From Synanceia verrucosa (Eukaryota > Chordata > Actinopteri > Perciformes > Synanceiidae), in contig CM056559.1 of assembly GCA_029721515.1 (NCBI GenBank), forward strand, positions 6,201,001 to 6,265,000: a stretch of DNA of 64,000 nucleotides, in the 5' to 3' direction. A program made the translations under genes and the position numbers. Of the stretch, positions 1 through 14,900 are shown one piece after another. The notes under the pieces were generated by a model that worked only from the letters and a program-made list of their open reading frames with translations, was not told the origin of the DNA and searched no databases. The stretch's first letter is position 1; each line of letters starts with the position of its first letter.

Positions 1-386
1 AAGTGGAGGCCATCAACCACAAGTGTGTGGTTTTCCAAATGCGGGGGGGGGCAGTGTTGACTCGTCTTCTGTGCATTCCCCACATATTTTACAGGAGAGG
101 CTGTTTCATCCACAGCTCTCTGCACACCCACAGAGGAGGGAATCAGGAGAGGGAGGTGCAGCATTTCCGCCTCGAACATGACCGTAAACTTGATAACCGG
201 CCCACATTCCTCAGGCTGTGGCAATCTGTGCTGTGTTTGCCTGCCCAGCATAGAGAGCTGTCAGCCATTGTGCCAGTGTTTCAGTGTGTGATGTAACCAA
301 ACTCAACAGAAAAAATACTCTCCTCACTCTCTCCTCACAGTGTGAGGATCTAAAATGTTTATAAAGAGGAGGTGATGGTTAAATAC
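1..386 (-). other. nxn: nxn intron 5 (5' part only)
   Basis: This is the start of the intron after exon 5. I searched the minus strand for the next expected nucleoredoxin exon (IPTLIMLDPQG-like) and did not find it. No repeat stands out. Confidence 0.7.
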
Positions 387-493
387 CTTGTATTCCATAT
401 AGTCTGTTGAGTCGTGACCGACGAGCCTCGTCTGAATACGGCACCGCCAACCATGGCATCTCACTGAAGTACTGCTTGAAGGACTCCTCTGAC
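387..493 (-). CDS. nxn: nxn coding exon 5 (residues 221-256 and part of 257)
   Basis: Acceptor TTTCCCCTCCAG precedes 493 and donor GTATTT follows 387. The first G completes the split Arg codon. The translation is SEESFKQYFSEMPWLAVPYS, then DEARRSRLNRLYGIQ and one base of Gly. It is 107 nt and the last nxn exon visible here. Confidence 0.94.
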
Positions 494-2896
494 CTGGAGG
501 GGAAAGCACCAGACAGATGGTGATTTGGAGGTTTCAATTAACAGCTGAACAGAAAAGACTGATTATTTGTGTCCTTGACAGACAGAGACAGACGTGTGTG
601 TGAATAAATATGATCTTGTCTGTGTTCTGGCTCGGTAAATCTTACCTGTCAGCGCTGACAAACACAATCTCAAACTTCTGACCCGACTCTTTTACGATTC
701 GATATGATTCCACCAAGACCCGGGTCAAACTGCGGCATGGCGGGCACTAACCGGAGAGAAAGAGGGGAAAAAAAAGATGTAAAACTGGGGTGAATGAGTG
801 AACAAAATATAGTATACACAATCACAGCAACTTTCATTAATTTGGAGACACCACCCTCCATCAAGACAGTAGCATGGCTAGCATTAAGCTGACATCAGGA
901 TCTAATTACATCAGACAGCGTAAGAAATTCATGCAACTCATGTATTTTTCCAAGTTTGCCATCTGATAATACAGAGGAAGGCTGGATAACAGAAAACTGT
1001 CATTGTTTTCTCAACATTGGTATAAGCTTCCCTACTTCTCCTGTACAGGCTTTTATTTTGAAGTTTCATACCTGTGAGTGTATGTAGGTGTCCCTGAGTA
1101 CATACATATCATATATCTTTTAAGAGCTGCATTTTTTATGTGTGTGTTCTCATTAATATTATCTGACATATAGTAGAGTATATTCTCTATTCCACTTTAT
1201 TGACATGCCATTATCACTGAAGCTGCTCACAGTGGACACTGTATATCAAGCACTTCCATTGATCCAGTCATGAATACTCATCATACCGACACAAAGGGGA
1301 CTGTTGCAGCGAGAGTGTGAAGCCTCGATCGATTCCCTGCTTATTAATTGTCTTCTTCCTCTGGTTCATACATGTAAACACTGTACTGCTGCAGTCACAC
1401 TGCATTATAGTTTGTCATGTGATGCGATGACAACGCTGAAGCATAACAAAGTCGTCACATGTGGGCTTTTCTTTGCCAACGTTTGCGACCGCACTTTTGG
1501 CTCAAGCTGTATCGTAAATGAGTTAAGCGGAACATTCCTTCACACTGCAGGAAAAGAAAAAAGTGAATGCGCCTTGAAATATAGGTCATGTTTCTGTGCC
1601 AGAGGCCTTTGCAGATCCCTAGAACATTAAGTGGAAATAAACCTTCAGTGCCAATGGATGCCAAGGCCAGGTGCTGGCATTTTAAGTTTGTTAAAATGAC
1701 TTAAATGATGGCTAGATTTACAAGAGTAACCAAGGGGAATGTGTTGAAATAACGCTGCAAATAAACTCCTTTAATGGCTTTTTGTGACTTGTCCTTTCCA
1801 GTTTAGTATGGGTCTGGGGAGTGAGCCAGTCTCCAGGCGTCACCGGTCTGAGGAGCCCGTCTCTGAGGCTGCGGCTCTGGAACAGACTGTAGGAACAGTC
1901 CACTGAGGACATGACGCCTTTAAGGCCATCAATGAGTCATGACCTTCACTGGCTATCAGCAGGTCCAGCAGAGAAAGAGACAGCAGTGATGATGTCAGTG
2001 GGTGTGGTGAGCAGAGGTAGTGATGAAAGGACCGACAGGAACATCAAACCTCTGTTAGTGTAAACACACAAACACAATGGAGTCGCCTCCACCCTCCTGC
2101 TACTCTCTCTTATCTGTCTTGACTAACTGCCGTCTCTTCCTGCTGCCGATGCCCTTCTGACCGATGCTTCAGTGTTCTGACAGAGTTAGAGGAGGACAGA
2201 AAAGAGAATCATCAGGGTCGTCTTTGTCCCTCGTCTCTGCTCCCTGGACTCACCCAGTGAGCTGAGAAGTACACGCCCACGTAGTGTCCCTCCAGAGAGC
2301 TGCTGTCTGCAGTCTGCCTGTTGTTCCGGAGCAGAGGCCCTGCCACCACCTCCGCAAAAGGCTTCGGCCCCCAGGGGAACTCCAGGCCTGGGAGAGGGTA
2401 GGATGGGTGGAGGGATGGATGGGAAGGAAAAGGCTCAGAAAAAGAAGCTGCAGTAGTGCTCTGAGCTAAATGCTAACATGAATAGGCAGATGTTTAACAA
2501 TGCAACATTAACTGTGGTCACCAAAATACTGGACAAAATATATGACCTATGAAAAGTCATCAGATTACCAAAGTTATTTCAGGTAACTTTAAAGGAACAT
2601 GAATGTCTGCATAAAATATCATCGCAAGCTATCAAATATTTTAATCTAGACCAAAGTGGAGGACCAACTATCCAGCTGTGCCATTCACATGTGGTTTCGA
2701 AACACGTTTCAGGTGAAGAACCAGAGCATGGCTGCAACTAATGATCATTTCATTATTGATTAATCTGAATACTTTTTTGAATCATTGTTTTCCCCAAATC
2801 TTGTCTTGTTTTGTCCAAAAATCAAATAAGGAATCCAGAAAATACCATACATGTATATACGTATATACATGTATGTATATAATATATACATGTATG

Positions 2897-2967
<71 letters not shown>

Positions 2968-5900
2968 GTATATAGATATATAAAAAAAATATTTCATTGC
3001 TGTTCTAAGCCAGAGACACTTTTTCCATCTCTGTCATGGCAGTTGGATAACAAAAAGCCATGTGCTCTTGTCATATGTATACGCATTATTTACAGGCTTT
3101 TTTGTCACATCTGGATTCAAAACATGAAAACCATGAACGTGACAAGAAATCCTTCCCTCCCTCTCTCCTTCACACTTCTCATTTCCTTTTCAAGGTCTCT
3201 TCTTTGTTGCCGTTAGGCTCTAGAGATGCATTTGGTACAGCCAAATTAAAAAGGAGGCAATCATAAATAAAACCTTGTATGGCTGCTTCGTACTGGGCTC
3301 TTTTGCGAGCGTGGTTGTCTAGGGCTTCATTAGGCAGGAATGAAACTTCTGCACCGCGCTAACACGGCCTTTTATCACTGTCCTAATTGTAAAAGTGCAC
3401 TCCATCTTTACGCTGCAGGCTAATCTGCTGCTCAAGTCAGGCCTTTCATCGACAGTGAAAGGCAAAGGGTTGTGAATGGTAAGGCATCTCCTCCCAGTCT
3501 GGATGTACATGGCAAACTTTTCCTGCCCTCTCCCTCTTTTTAACCGAAGCTGCTGTAGCTGAATTGATTTGTCACGTCAGGGACTGCTCTCTATCTGCCT
3601 CTAACATAACATGAATATCAAAAAAAAGCAATAAAGCAAAAATATGAGTCTGTTAAGAGACAAGCATTGTTGGAAAACTGAAAACTGAAAAGTGCCTGTG
3701 CCCATTATTTGCTACTCCGTCCAGACATTAATGTGTTCTCCAGCCACAGAAAGAGTTAATGAATCACGGATAATTCTGCAGACTCGGGCTGCCTTTCATT
3801 GATCAGGCAGCAGAATCTGTCACAATCCTCATGTGAAATCCATTCAGCTTCACCACTGCGCTGCCATAGAGCCACTTATTCTCCCCTCTCACATGACTAA
3901 TGGTACTTCTTTCACACCGACCTAACAGGGTGTGAAGAGAGGCCATGTTTTACAACACTGAGCTCTTCACAGCCACAGAGGACATCCTCTGTGCAGGGAA
4001 AGGAATGCAGGTTCACTCTTGTTAATTCTCCGTCTTCACTTCAAAGTGCCGAAATTATAGGGTTTGCAGATGAGGGAGTGAGACACGGACACGCTATAAT
4101 ATTTATGCAGCACCGTAATTAGAGAAGCATCAACACAAACGGGAGGGGGGGGAGTTAGCGCAAAAATACATTTAGCCAAATGCTGAAATCAAATGGCACT
4201 GCAATATATCCACAGGTAACTCTGAGCAGGCAATTAGTACAAAGAGACTAACTTACATTTCTGATGTTTATCACACTCATTTTATGTTGTGTAACTAAGC
4301 TGCACAGCTCTCTGTGGTAAATCATATGGAATGGTGCATTGCTTTTACACTGCTGCAGTGTTAACTGTTATTATTTCAGTATCACTCACAGCACTCCCCT
4401 GTTTTTATGCACAAACTGAAAATGTGCATAAAAACAGAGAGAAAATGCCAGTAATTAATTAATTAATGCACATTTTCTATTGCTCATTTTTGCCCCCTTA
4501 CCTCAGGGGGAATTTTATTTACCTGCTGTAGTTTTATGGGGGACAGGTGCATAGCAGTAAAGCAGAAAGTGAGCCAGGGTTGTGTAATTTGAGTGTTTCT
4601 GTCTTTATGGTTTTCATTACAGACATTATTCAGGGGGAAGTGGTATCCTGTCTATCACCTCAGAGAGACTGAAGAATCCTCAGGTTTACACAGGTTTGAC
4701 GGGCAAAGTGTGTCAGGAATTGATTTATGTTGTTCTGTCCTCTTAACCCACTTCCTGTTACATCATTAAACTGTGGATTTTTCTGGGGGGTTGAATGGTT
4801 GGTAGTTGGGGTAACCATTAACCACAGTAAAGAGAATTAAGGTCACAGCTTGAGGTCAGCGGATAAAAACAAATCATCTAAATATACTGTGTGTGTGTGG
4901 CTCCGTAGACTGTCAACCTCACCTTTTGGGTCATCTCTGACCACCAGCAGACCATTTCGACAAACCACCTTCCCCGTAGCTGCGTCCACAAACACCAGAG
5001 ATGGGATGCTGGTTACTTTGTACTTATTCCACAGCTTCATCTGTGGAGAGAAAAAGATGAGAGGAGAGGTTGGGGAAAAAAACCTTGATGGAAACATTAA
5101 TATTTATTTCAGTTTCAGAGCTGGAAAAACTGTTTAACCCAGTATAAAATATGTCCTCGGTGCAGCGTGTTCTCCTGAAATACTGCAGTACAAACGAGAC
5201 AAACGTCAGCTACATGTATTTTACAGGGCAAACACACTGAACTGTTTGAAAGAGACTCAGGAGACGAGGGGGTAGAAGTGCAGTCAGTGCTCTGAATTAG
5301 AGGAAGAAATACAATCCTGCAGCATGAAATGGAGTGAACTCATGCTGTTCCTGCTGTCATGAACAAGTGCAAAGGCAGCTTAAAATTAACTAATTTTGCT
5401 TTGCAGTCAGGAGGAAATTCAAGTGTTGAGCATCTTAGATAGACAAGTCAAGCTTCAATGGGAGTTTATGAACGCCCGCTAGCCTTAAATATCATCATAA
5501 TAAATTAGCTGATGTGAATACAGCCTCCTAAAAAGTCAGAAAATATCCTTTACAGCCAGAAATCTGTGCATGAACTGATGCTATTTATAGAGTTCAGCGA
5601 TCAGTGTGGTCCTTGACATCAAAGAGCAGATCAAGCATTTCACGTGCTCTAAGACTCACTTTACATATCAGAGTCCTACGCTGTGAATAGAAAATCTCTT
5701 GTAAAAGAGCGGCAATTGGCACAGTGCAATGTTGCTGCTTCAGCAAGTGCAGGAGAAAAAGAAGAAGGGCATCCCTCGCACTGAATCCCACACCAGCTCA
5801 GAAAATTCATGCAGGTGTGTGAAAAGTATAGCATATAGCATATATAAAAGCATATATAAAAAAGTGACTGCCAAATAAACACAGTTAACACTGTACTATT

Positions 5901-8900
5901 CAATTTATTACCTGCTGTACCCAGGCAAACACTTCAGTATAATGCGTTTCGCTGTGTGGATGCTGCAGTAGTTAATCTAACAGGTTGTGCACTACTTTTC
6001 CTTCAGGGTTCGGTTAGTGGTTGCAGAAAACCTTTTATTGCTTTTTTTCTGTGAAAACAGTGAGCAGGAGCCGAGTCTGAGAGAGGAAAAGCTCGCACAA
6101 TAAGGGTTTTAATCATTTTGTGTTTCTCCTTTTTGCACACAGAGGTCAGCCACAGGCCCTTTCCCGACAGCAGGTCAGACGGGTCCATCCCACGGACAAG
6201 ACGACTCGGAGCCTCCCGACAATGTTGGTCTGGAAGTCCCTCAAAAGCAAACTTCAGCGTTCGCCACAGTCAACAGTTTTACCACACGCTCCTGCTGCTC
6301 TGGAAACTCAATCTGGACTCACAAATTGATGGGGTTTAGGGGCATTAACTGCGACCGTCTCCGAAAGCTAACGTGTCTGACGCTGCTTCAGTTTAAGTGC
6401 ACGCCATTTCACTCAGCTGCCTGCTGATGATGATGATGATGATGATGATGATGTGAGCTTGAGAGTTTAAGACAGGGAAACAAGAGGCAAAGCAGAGTGA
6501 TGGGGTGATTAGCGGTTCTGCATTCACACTAAAATGTCAAGAAATGCATTTAATGTCACGGCCCAGAGGAATCCACACTAAGGTCATATGACTTTTAACT
6601 CTTTGAGTGCCAGCCGTCAGAAAGTGCCTTGTTCCAGCGTTTTTGCCCATTTTGACTCATATTTCATGACCCACAGAATATTTTGTAATGAAAGAAGAGA
6701 GTATTTCATCATGAAATTATATTATCTTTTGCTTTGTTCTGTTCTTGTTTTATCAGAGGTAGAGTAGAGGCCACTTTCACCAAAAACGCCACTTTTTCCT
6801 CCAGAATCCATGCGTTTTTCTCTCTAATCGCGATCGTCTCCACTTCCTGCTTTGATCTCCAAGGTGTATACCATCTCTTTATGCTCTGACTACATCTCCC
6901 AGAAGCCCCAAAATTACTCACAGGCTGCGGGAGACCACAGTCAGCGACCCGCTGCCGAAAAAAAAACACTTTGACGGTAAAATATGTCAATGACACTCAA
7001 AGAGTTAATACGTCCAGCTTGCTTGACTAAAAACAGGATCTCTATACCAGTCCTCTAAGATGACATTAAGACAAAACTCAGGTATACTTATTTTAAGAGT
7101 AGAGGAATTCAAAAGCTCTCAAAGTTGTTCTGTGCAGCATCATCAAGAGAGCAGCTGAGAGATTTGACTGGCATCAGTTCCTTATCTTTGTCATTACTTC
7201 ACTGCATCCTTGAATCATGTCTGCTCATTGAAGGATGCTAAATCTGTTGAAGGTTTAGATCTGCCTTTAGAGTGGAAAGGTTGTTATGATTTCAGGGAAG
7301 TGAGGATGTTACAAAGCTACATGTCGCAAACAAACGTCAAATGGATTTCAGCGACTTGAGAGGCATGAGAGCAGAGTGTTGAGTTTTCATTGTATTTTCA
7401 AATCCAAAATCTTCCTCCCAAACACAGAAGACAACAGCTCCCACAATGACAGCATCCTCCCTGTGAATAGAAAACATGAGGATCATATGTGTGATGGAAA
7501 TTTAGCTGATTGTATAAGCTGTTATGTCTGAACTCATGATGATGTCGCTGGAAGTTATCTTGTTTTAGTTTTCACAGAGAACAGTGTGTGTCTTTTCCTC
7601 GCCATCAGGCCTGATAGACTTGTGGACTCTGTCTACAGTAAAACATACAGCATGTTCGTTTATCACTATGACGGTATTGCTTGTCAGCAGGAACTCACGT
7701 AAGCATGTATGTATCAGTAGTGCATAAATATTGTTTTTTTCCTTACATTCAGGATGGGTATTCACTCGCAGAGTTCTGTGCTGTGTGTCTGAATTCTCAT
7801 CTCTGTTCTGCAGACAGATATTAAAGCAACTCTTTTGGGCAACTGAATCAGTGAAGTTACTCATTCCTTGTGTAATTAAAGAACCCTGTGGAGATTGGAC
7901 CATCCTGACAGAATATTTCCACAACATATGCCACAGCGATCCATTTCCCCAAAAACACAGCGTCATTGTCAAGAGCCACAGGCTGTCTATTAAAGCTGAG
8001 ACGATAAGTACATAATGAAACATGGTATTAAAAAAAAAACCCACAGAAATCATACTGTCAAACCTGCCTTCATCTCTTGCACTGAGAAACAACCTGTAAT
8101 AGTTGTGTTATGGATATTTTTGTGATCTTGTCAGGTTTTATTAGCCTGTAAGAGGACTCAATTGAGAGGGAATGTCAGACTATTCTTTTTTAATTAGTTG
8201 GTTATTTTGTTCATGTTTCAATCATAAACTTTTCTCTTTTCTCCTCAAATGTGAGGATTTGCAACTATTTGATATCATTGTAAACTGAATATATTTGGGG
8301 TTTGGATAGCTGGTTAGACAAAACAATATTTAAGTCGCTTTGGACTGTGAGTGAAACTGTCATTTTCATTATTTTTGGATGTATTCTAGACAATGAGATG
8401 AATTGACAAAATATTGGGAAGATCCTGAAGATCCTGAAATCCTCTAAATCACACACAAACTTGCAGATTGCATTCATCGCATCAAGACTGCACGTTGTCA
8501 CATTTCCGACTCTCTCTGAGGGCGCCGCTATTCATTATCAATATCAACAGAGTGTGTAACCATATAGCCGAGCAGGAGGCCTGGCTATATAGTTACACAG
8601 CAGCTTAAGGATGGCAATAAGACCTGCAGAGAGCCCACCAACTGTTAAGACTCCAGGGAGAGCTGAAAATCCATACTAACAATCCATTAAGTCTCTTGGA
8701 CATGCAGACATTAGCCTCACACAACGCCCAGTGCTCATCATGCTAATTGGATCACGCATGGCTGCGGAGCCATATCCAGCAGAAGAGCAAATCAGCCCTC
8801 TGTGGGGCCAGTGGACCAGTGTGCATGGACACACCCAGGTTAGAAATTGTATCGCCCCACCGATCAAAGAAAATTCTTGTTCTTTTAAGATGTAGCTTGT

Positions 8901-11900
8901 TCTTTTAAGATTGTCTAGCTACTTTTTTGTTTTGATAAATGTCTGCGTTAATGTCCAACCTGACCTGATAGCTTCTGGAGTGAAAAAGAGTCGGGAAACA
9001 AACCGCTTCCAGAGAGATCCGCATAAAACGCCATGCGTGGCGATCACTTTCATGCTTCTTTGCACTGTTGCACTTTATGGCAACATTGGCTCTTTAACAC
9101 AGAGCTCAGCCTGCGTGGATAACCCACAACAGATCTGAGGGCTAGAAGTTTTACATCTGTACACACGTGTTTCAGTTTTGACCCGTTTGTAACGCCCTCT
9201 CTCTCCTGCAGTGAAACTCGGCCTCTTGTCAGCGAGCGATGGGTTGGCCAGTGGCTGTCTGGTGTGGTGAGTGTCACCCTGTTGAGAGAACTAGAGTGGA
9301 AGAAATCTCATCACTCAGCGTGTCCAATTTATCATTGTTCGGGTCCCATCTCCTCACAGATCTGCTTTCAGTGGGCCGGTTAGGCCTGAGGCGTCTGCCA
9401 GACGCTCCCATCGCTGCTTCATTACAGTGACACTACAAAGGAAAGTCAGTCCCTCACAACAGAGGACATCAGAGATATCCTGCTGTGATGCTGATAGCAG
9501 CACAGTCCTTTACCTTTGATTATTATACGAGGGACAAATGGTGATAATCCAATTGTTATCTTGAAAAAAAAGGAGCTTAATGTAAATGCTCATGCTATTT
9601 GTTGCATTTTTTCCCCAGATAAGCATCCTACAGCAGGCACTATTTATAACCGCATGCAGGAGATTTGTTGAATGTAATTTATCCTACACAAACATTCTCA
9701 ACGGCAGTCACTGTCAGCCACAAATGTTCCCCCATATAATCTTTTTAAACATGTCAAGAGGAATTCAATGGCACAGTTTAACAGCGCAGATTGGAACATG
9801 ATTTCCTGTGTCTTGCATTACTTTTTTCTCAGTTTGATTTGATTCAAACTTTCAAAAGATGAGAGCTTTTCAGAGTAAAATAAAATGTTTTGCACACGAA
9901 TCTCCAGGTCAGGTGATGGATGGCTTCTTCCAACTGATGATGGTTGTTAGTTTGTCAAGTCACTGGTTGGAAGATGTTGACAGAGCTTGTCAGTCTGATG
10001 GAGAAGACATGTTCAACAAAAGCATGTGTCTTTTACTGGGACTTTTTTTTGTGTGTGCCTGCAGGCAGTCTGATCTCTGACCGTAAGATTTACTGTAGTG
10101 GAAAGCCGGTTGGACTCTTGGTTTGCCTCTTGGCAGGCACTAAAACAAGCTTCTTAAAAAATAAGAACCAAGCCATCCCCTGTGCAACATGGATCTGCAG
10201 ATGGATTCAAACTAACATGTTGGCGCACAGCAGCAGCACCAACAGTTCATTCATCATGTGTCAGGAAGCTTTCAGGTTCAAATCTAAAACACTCTTCTTG
10301 GTCTACGGCCGAGGACCGATGAGAAACAAGCGTCTCCTGTCTGCTAACTCATTACGAGCTCCCTACGTCTCTGGTCTACACCGCTCTAACTCCCTTTTGG
10401 CTGGGCCCCTGCAGCCAGCTTTGACTTGCATTCCTCCATGCTGCACCCCGCCTCGGCTCAATCTGCTCCTGAGGCTCTCAGAAACTGCCTGAATCCACTT
10501 CAAAACGCTGTTGCTGCTCCTCATGGCTACAAAGGGAGCCCTTCCCTCCCACCTCTTAGCCATACTTCAGCCAACACTATGCAGGCAAGTGTGCGTTATT
10601 TACTTGCCGCTTCCATCTGTGCTGTTGCTCTGACCTGAGTATCGCTTTACCCCGTTAAGAGTCTTCACAGCCGAGTCTCTCTCGGTGGTGAAATACACAT
10701 CTCAAACCCTGTGACAGCTGCACGGTCGCTTGCCCTTTCTCTTTGCTCCACTGATGACCCCTCTCTCTCTCTCTCTCTCTTTCTCAATATGCCTCATCTC
10801 ACTTTGCATGTGCACATCATTTTACACGACATAAACCACTGCAAGAAATATGCTTTCATCTTCAGGACTTCACTCTCACCACAAAATTATTTTGCCCACC
10901 CTCAAGTCTCAGCTATAGCCCTAAAATATAAAAAGAGCATACCACTCACTCCAACCTACTCCACTGTGCTCATCATTACAGAGGCTCACCCTGCACTACA
11001 CATCCTTTGTGATGGGCAAAATGCACTATCGAAAATTGCAGAGCAGAAAGAACACAACAGGCTCTCACATTCACGCCTCTTCAAAATGCTGCTCGGGTAA
11101 TTTTATGTAACATTCTTATGGGATCCTAACAGCCATTTTTGGTGGTGAATTCTCCAGAACGCAGAGTGGAGATGCTGGAGACCCCCACCCCCCCAAAAAA
11201 TAGACCCCCTGTGTTGTAAAGGCAACTACACCTCCCCCTCCCCACAAAGTCAGGACATGTCACCGAGTGCCAGACACATTGTGGGCTCTCGGTTAATAAT
11301 TCAGAGATAAATTAAGGGTTTTGTGGGGAAAACAGGTGCCAGAATGTCAGAGAGCTTAGAGGGGGAAAAAAAAACGAAAAAGAGAAGGAGAGAGGCAGGG
11401 AAAGAGAGAGTGGGTGTTTCCCCCTTCCAGCCTTGTGTGGAGGCACAAAACGACCCTCTGAATACAGGCTCTAAATCCAAACTGGGACCCTGTATGGAGA
11501 GAAGTTTTTATGTAGTAAAGAACGTGGCGTATAAAAAGCCGAAGGCTGGGTTGGGGGGGGTGTTGTAAAGGAGTAAAAAGCCAGGGCTCAATAGGTATCT
11601 GCAGCATTGTCTGTCCACAGGCGTGGGCTGCCCCTGAGGCCTACATTCGGAAAGGTCAAAGGTCAAGACGGCAGGGGGTGAATTCTTCACTCCCAGTGGT
11701 GCTTAGACCAGTCTGCCTCCTCCACAGACTGTTCTTTATTTCTCCCTCCATCCATCCATCCATCCATCCATCCCTCTTGCTTTATGACACATCACAAAGA
11801 GCAAAGTGTGATTATCATGTGATTTGAGGCTGTTTGTGATATAATTTTGAAAATCCTGACTTGTCGGCACATGCCGTATCGTTGGAAATAATGATCCTGT

Positions 11901-14900
11901 GAAAAGCAGCGTGGTGGCCTACAGAAAACCTTATGGCAACCATTAATTACTGGGAAACAAGTCAGCAACCATTAGTGTTATAGAATGGATTAAAGGTAAG
12001 AAATGGTATGCTATGCCTGAGATTTCTGCTTATGACATGTATGCAATGATAAGATTCTCCCAGTCTTGGTCTTGTAGCATCCAGGAACATTTTTTTTACC
12101 TTAGCATTCAATAGAACAGTTGCTATGTCATCTGTTAAAGCTGGATTATATTAAAGACAACAATTTTTAGAAAAACAACCATGATCAAAAAATATAAAAT
12201 AACGCACAAATATATACAGTAGATTTGTATTGTGTAGTCATGGCAACATCCTGATCCAGGTCAGTCTCTGTAAGTCAATCATTAAACTCAAGTGGGCAGT
12301 AATGATTTCTCTCCAGGCTGTTCACAGGATGACAGGAGCTTGCTGTATAAATATTGTGTCATGATTTCTCAGTTGTACCTCACACCTCTGATGCCACCAT
12401 CACCATCGGCCTGCATTTCATCGAGTGGAGGCCTGCAGGGTCCAACAGACACAGATAGAGACGATATGAAGCTGGCCTGGCTCAGGACCAGCTGGACCAG
12501 CTCTATCAGTTACCTTGGTGTTGACCCTCTGAGACTGGCAGCCAAATCATGACCTGGAGAGCCCGCTGCGTTTTTTTAAGTTTTTTTTTTTAACAGTGTG
12601 TGCCAAAAGGTAATACAACACACTCAGCCTGCTCCCTGAACTGTAACCCACCACAGTATGAAATGACTCTGGCATCAAATAAAGTCAGATATGCTTCAGA
12701 AAAGCACTTTGTAGAGCCAAATTAAGTCTGTGCCTCTGCACTTGGGGAATCTTGGGCTATTACATATTAATAATGAGACAAAACACACATTAGAATAAGC
12801 CTTTCAGCACAACTTGATTTTCACGCATGTGCTTGTTACGCTTACTGCTCAATTAGCTCCACTGAGCAAACAGACCCACAGTAGCCGTGCATTAATTCTA
12901 CCCATAAGCCTCCACACTGCTGTTTCTCTGGTACCCAGTTTCCTGGAGTGCCGGCGGAGAAGCCAGCAGGAGGGAGGGGTGGGTTTGGGTGTCGGGTTTA
13001 GACAGCTTCCCTGTCGTGCCCTCTGTTTGACCCCACGTTTAACTCCCACCACTCCTCCTCATGCTGGCGCCCTGGGAAGTCTTTGAGCCGCGGCTCCATC
13101 CCTGATCCCATCACAACATAACACATTAATATTTATGGAAATCTGAAGGGAACCTTTCAGACACATTATCAGCATTTTGTGCATAATCATGACGCCGCTG
13201 GATTCTATGTATGACGGCTGGTTAGCGCTTCATTGTGTATTCTGGCTGCACGCACATGCAAAGTCTTTGCCAATCTATAATGAGAAAATAAACTGAATGC
13301 ATGTAATTCCAGTATGAAACCGATTTAGAACGCCACTTAAGAGACTATATCGCTGCATCCAAGCATTACTGAAGAGAAGCAAACCACACACACAAAACAC
13401 AGACTTTATGTCAAAATAAAGACGCCTTCATAGTGTGTGGTAAAAATCTGAGTTCACTGAATATCACACTGTGTGGCCTAGTAAAGCCTTAGGCTCATAT
13501 TTTCAATAAAATTCAATAAAGCTTTGACTATAGCGCTGGCTCATCTAGGCATAAAAAAAAACTCAGAGGATAAAGAGGAGTAGAGATACTGGATGGAGCC
13601 AAGGAAAAACAAGGAAACATGAAATGCTTAATTTATGAAGGGAGTTTTCAAACATGTCTCTTTGCATGATGTATTTTCATATCAGTCATATTCTGATGTC
13701 TGTCTTTGGTCGGTGAAAGTGTCTCAATGTAAAAACACCATTTCAGACCAGCAGCCAAATATTTCAGAGTTTCTCTCAAGGTCTTCGGCTGCTGTCTGCC
13801 CAGAATCCCACAGTGCACAAGAGCAATAGAGGAATTTTAAAGTCATCCTCACAAAGTACCTCCATCTATTCTGAGCTTGAATTATATTCTGAACATACAT
13901 ATCCAGTAAAGCATAATATACACAATAAGTGCCGTGATGTTTAGACGCTGTGTACTTGGCAGAGGTGTCGTATATTTTTGGGCCATTTGTGCCCTCCACT
14001 GCCAGCGAGGAGCCTCATAAATCACAGTGACACTCTGTGTCTGCTCTGCCTCATAAAGCAACACAACTAGAGCTCTCCCTGGCCTCGGCATGTGAACATA
14101 TACACAAACAAAACACACAGTCACACATGCTATATATAGCCATATGAGCGTGACAACTACCCCCCAGGCCAGCTTCTCACATAAGCTGAAAGCTGCTGTG
14201 GGCTGTAATGCACGACGGGTGCTGCATTAACGGCGCTTCTCCTTTCCCGAAAGCATGTTTTTGCTTTTTCTGACCATGCGTCTCCTCTACATTGACATTT
14301 AGTTGCATGGTGACACTTTCTATGCCTTGATTAGCCTGTTTCCTCCTCTAGTCTTACGCTCATTAAAAATCACATCTGTTTGGCTGCTGCTGCACACTGG
14401 CCCAGTGCCTTTTTTTTTATATAGCCGAGCTGTGCAGCTGGACCCCTCTCATATCTCGCATACCCCCCTCACACGCCCGCCCTGCTCCATTGCATGCCTT
14501 ATTCTCGGCTTATCCCCCCCATCCCTTCATCCCCCGACACTTTTCACAGCAGGGTCGACAGATTCAGACTCCCATAAGCTCCCTCTCCAACAGAATCAGC
14601 CCATATTGGCCGGAGACTCTTGGGTACAGATTTCATTTCATCCAGATTAAGTATTGCACAAAACATCATACAAATCAAATATCCATTAAGTCTGGGCCAC
14701 ATGTCTAGGGGTGCACTGTGGAAAACCTCAGCAGGCACTCAGTAACCAAAATGCATCCATTCATGCAATCTTATCGATGAATAACCACCTCATTATGGCC
14801 TATAATCAATGCAGGTGAATTGCCTGACTGTTTGAATGTCCTTAAATTTAACACCCACAGTTTAATTGGGACACTGGGGATACTATTTCAGTGTATTGCA

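Larger units (their letters stand above)
2388..4922 (-). other. nxn: nxn intron 2
   Basis: A 2.5-kb intron. It holds a partial hAT-like MITE (about 2733-2845), a compound TA/CA microsatellite (2849-2987) and a perfect inverted repeat (4399-4437). The rest is single-copy in appearance with no supported exon. Confidence 0.8.

Noticed and set aside
2760..2997. Tyr/Ile-rich and His/Thr-rich frames
   Set aside because: They are products of the TA/CA microsatellite.
7565..8092. 175-codon open frame on the minus strand
   Set aside because: The longest frame in the window, but the translation resembles no family, is Cys/His/Asn-rich without domain pattern, and has no gene structure around it. In an AT-rich vertebrate intron such frames arise by chance.
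9944..10492. 182-codon open frame on the plus strand
   Set aside because: The translation is compositionally ordinary intron. There is no similarity I can recognise, and in the same region both strands have open frames.
10711..11100. 129-codon frame with Ser/Leu runs
   Set aside because: It contains a (CT)n microsatellite and has no family resemblance.
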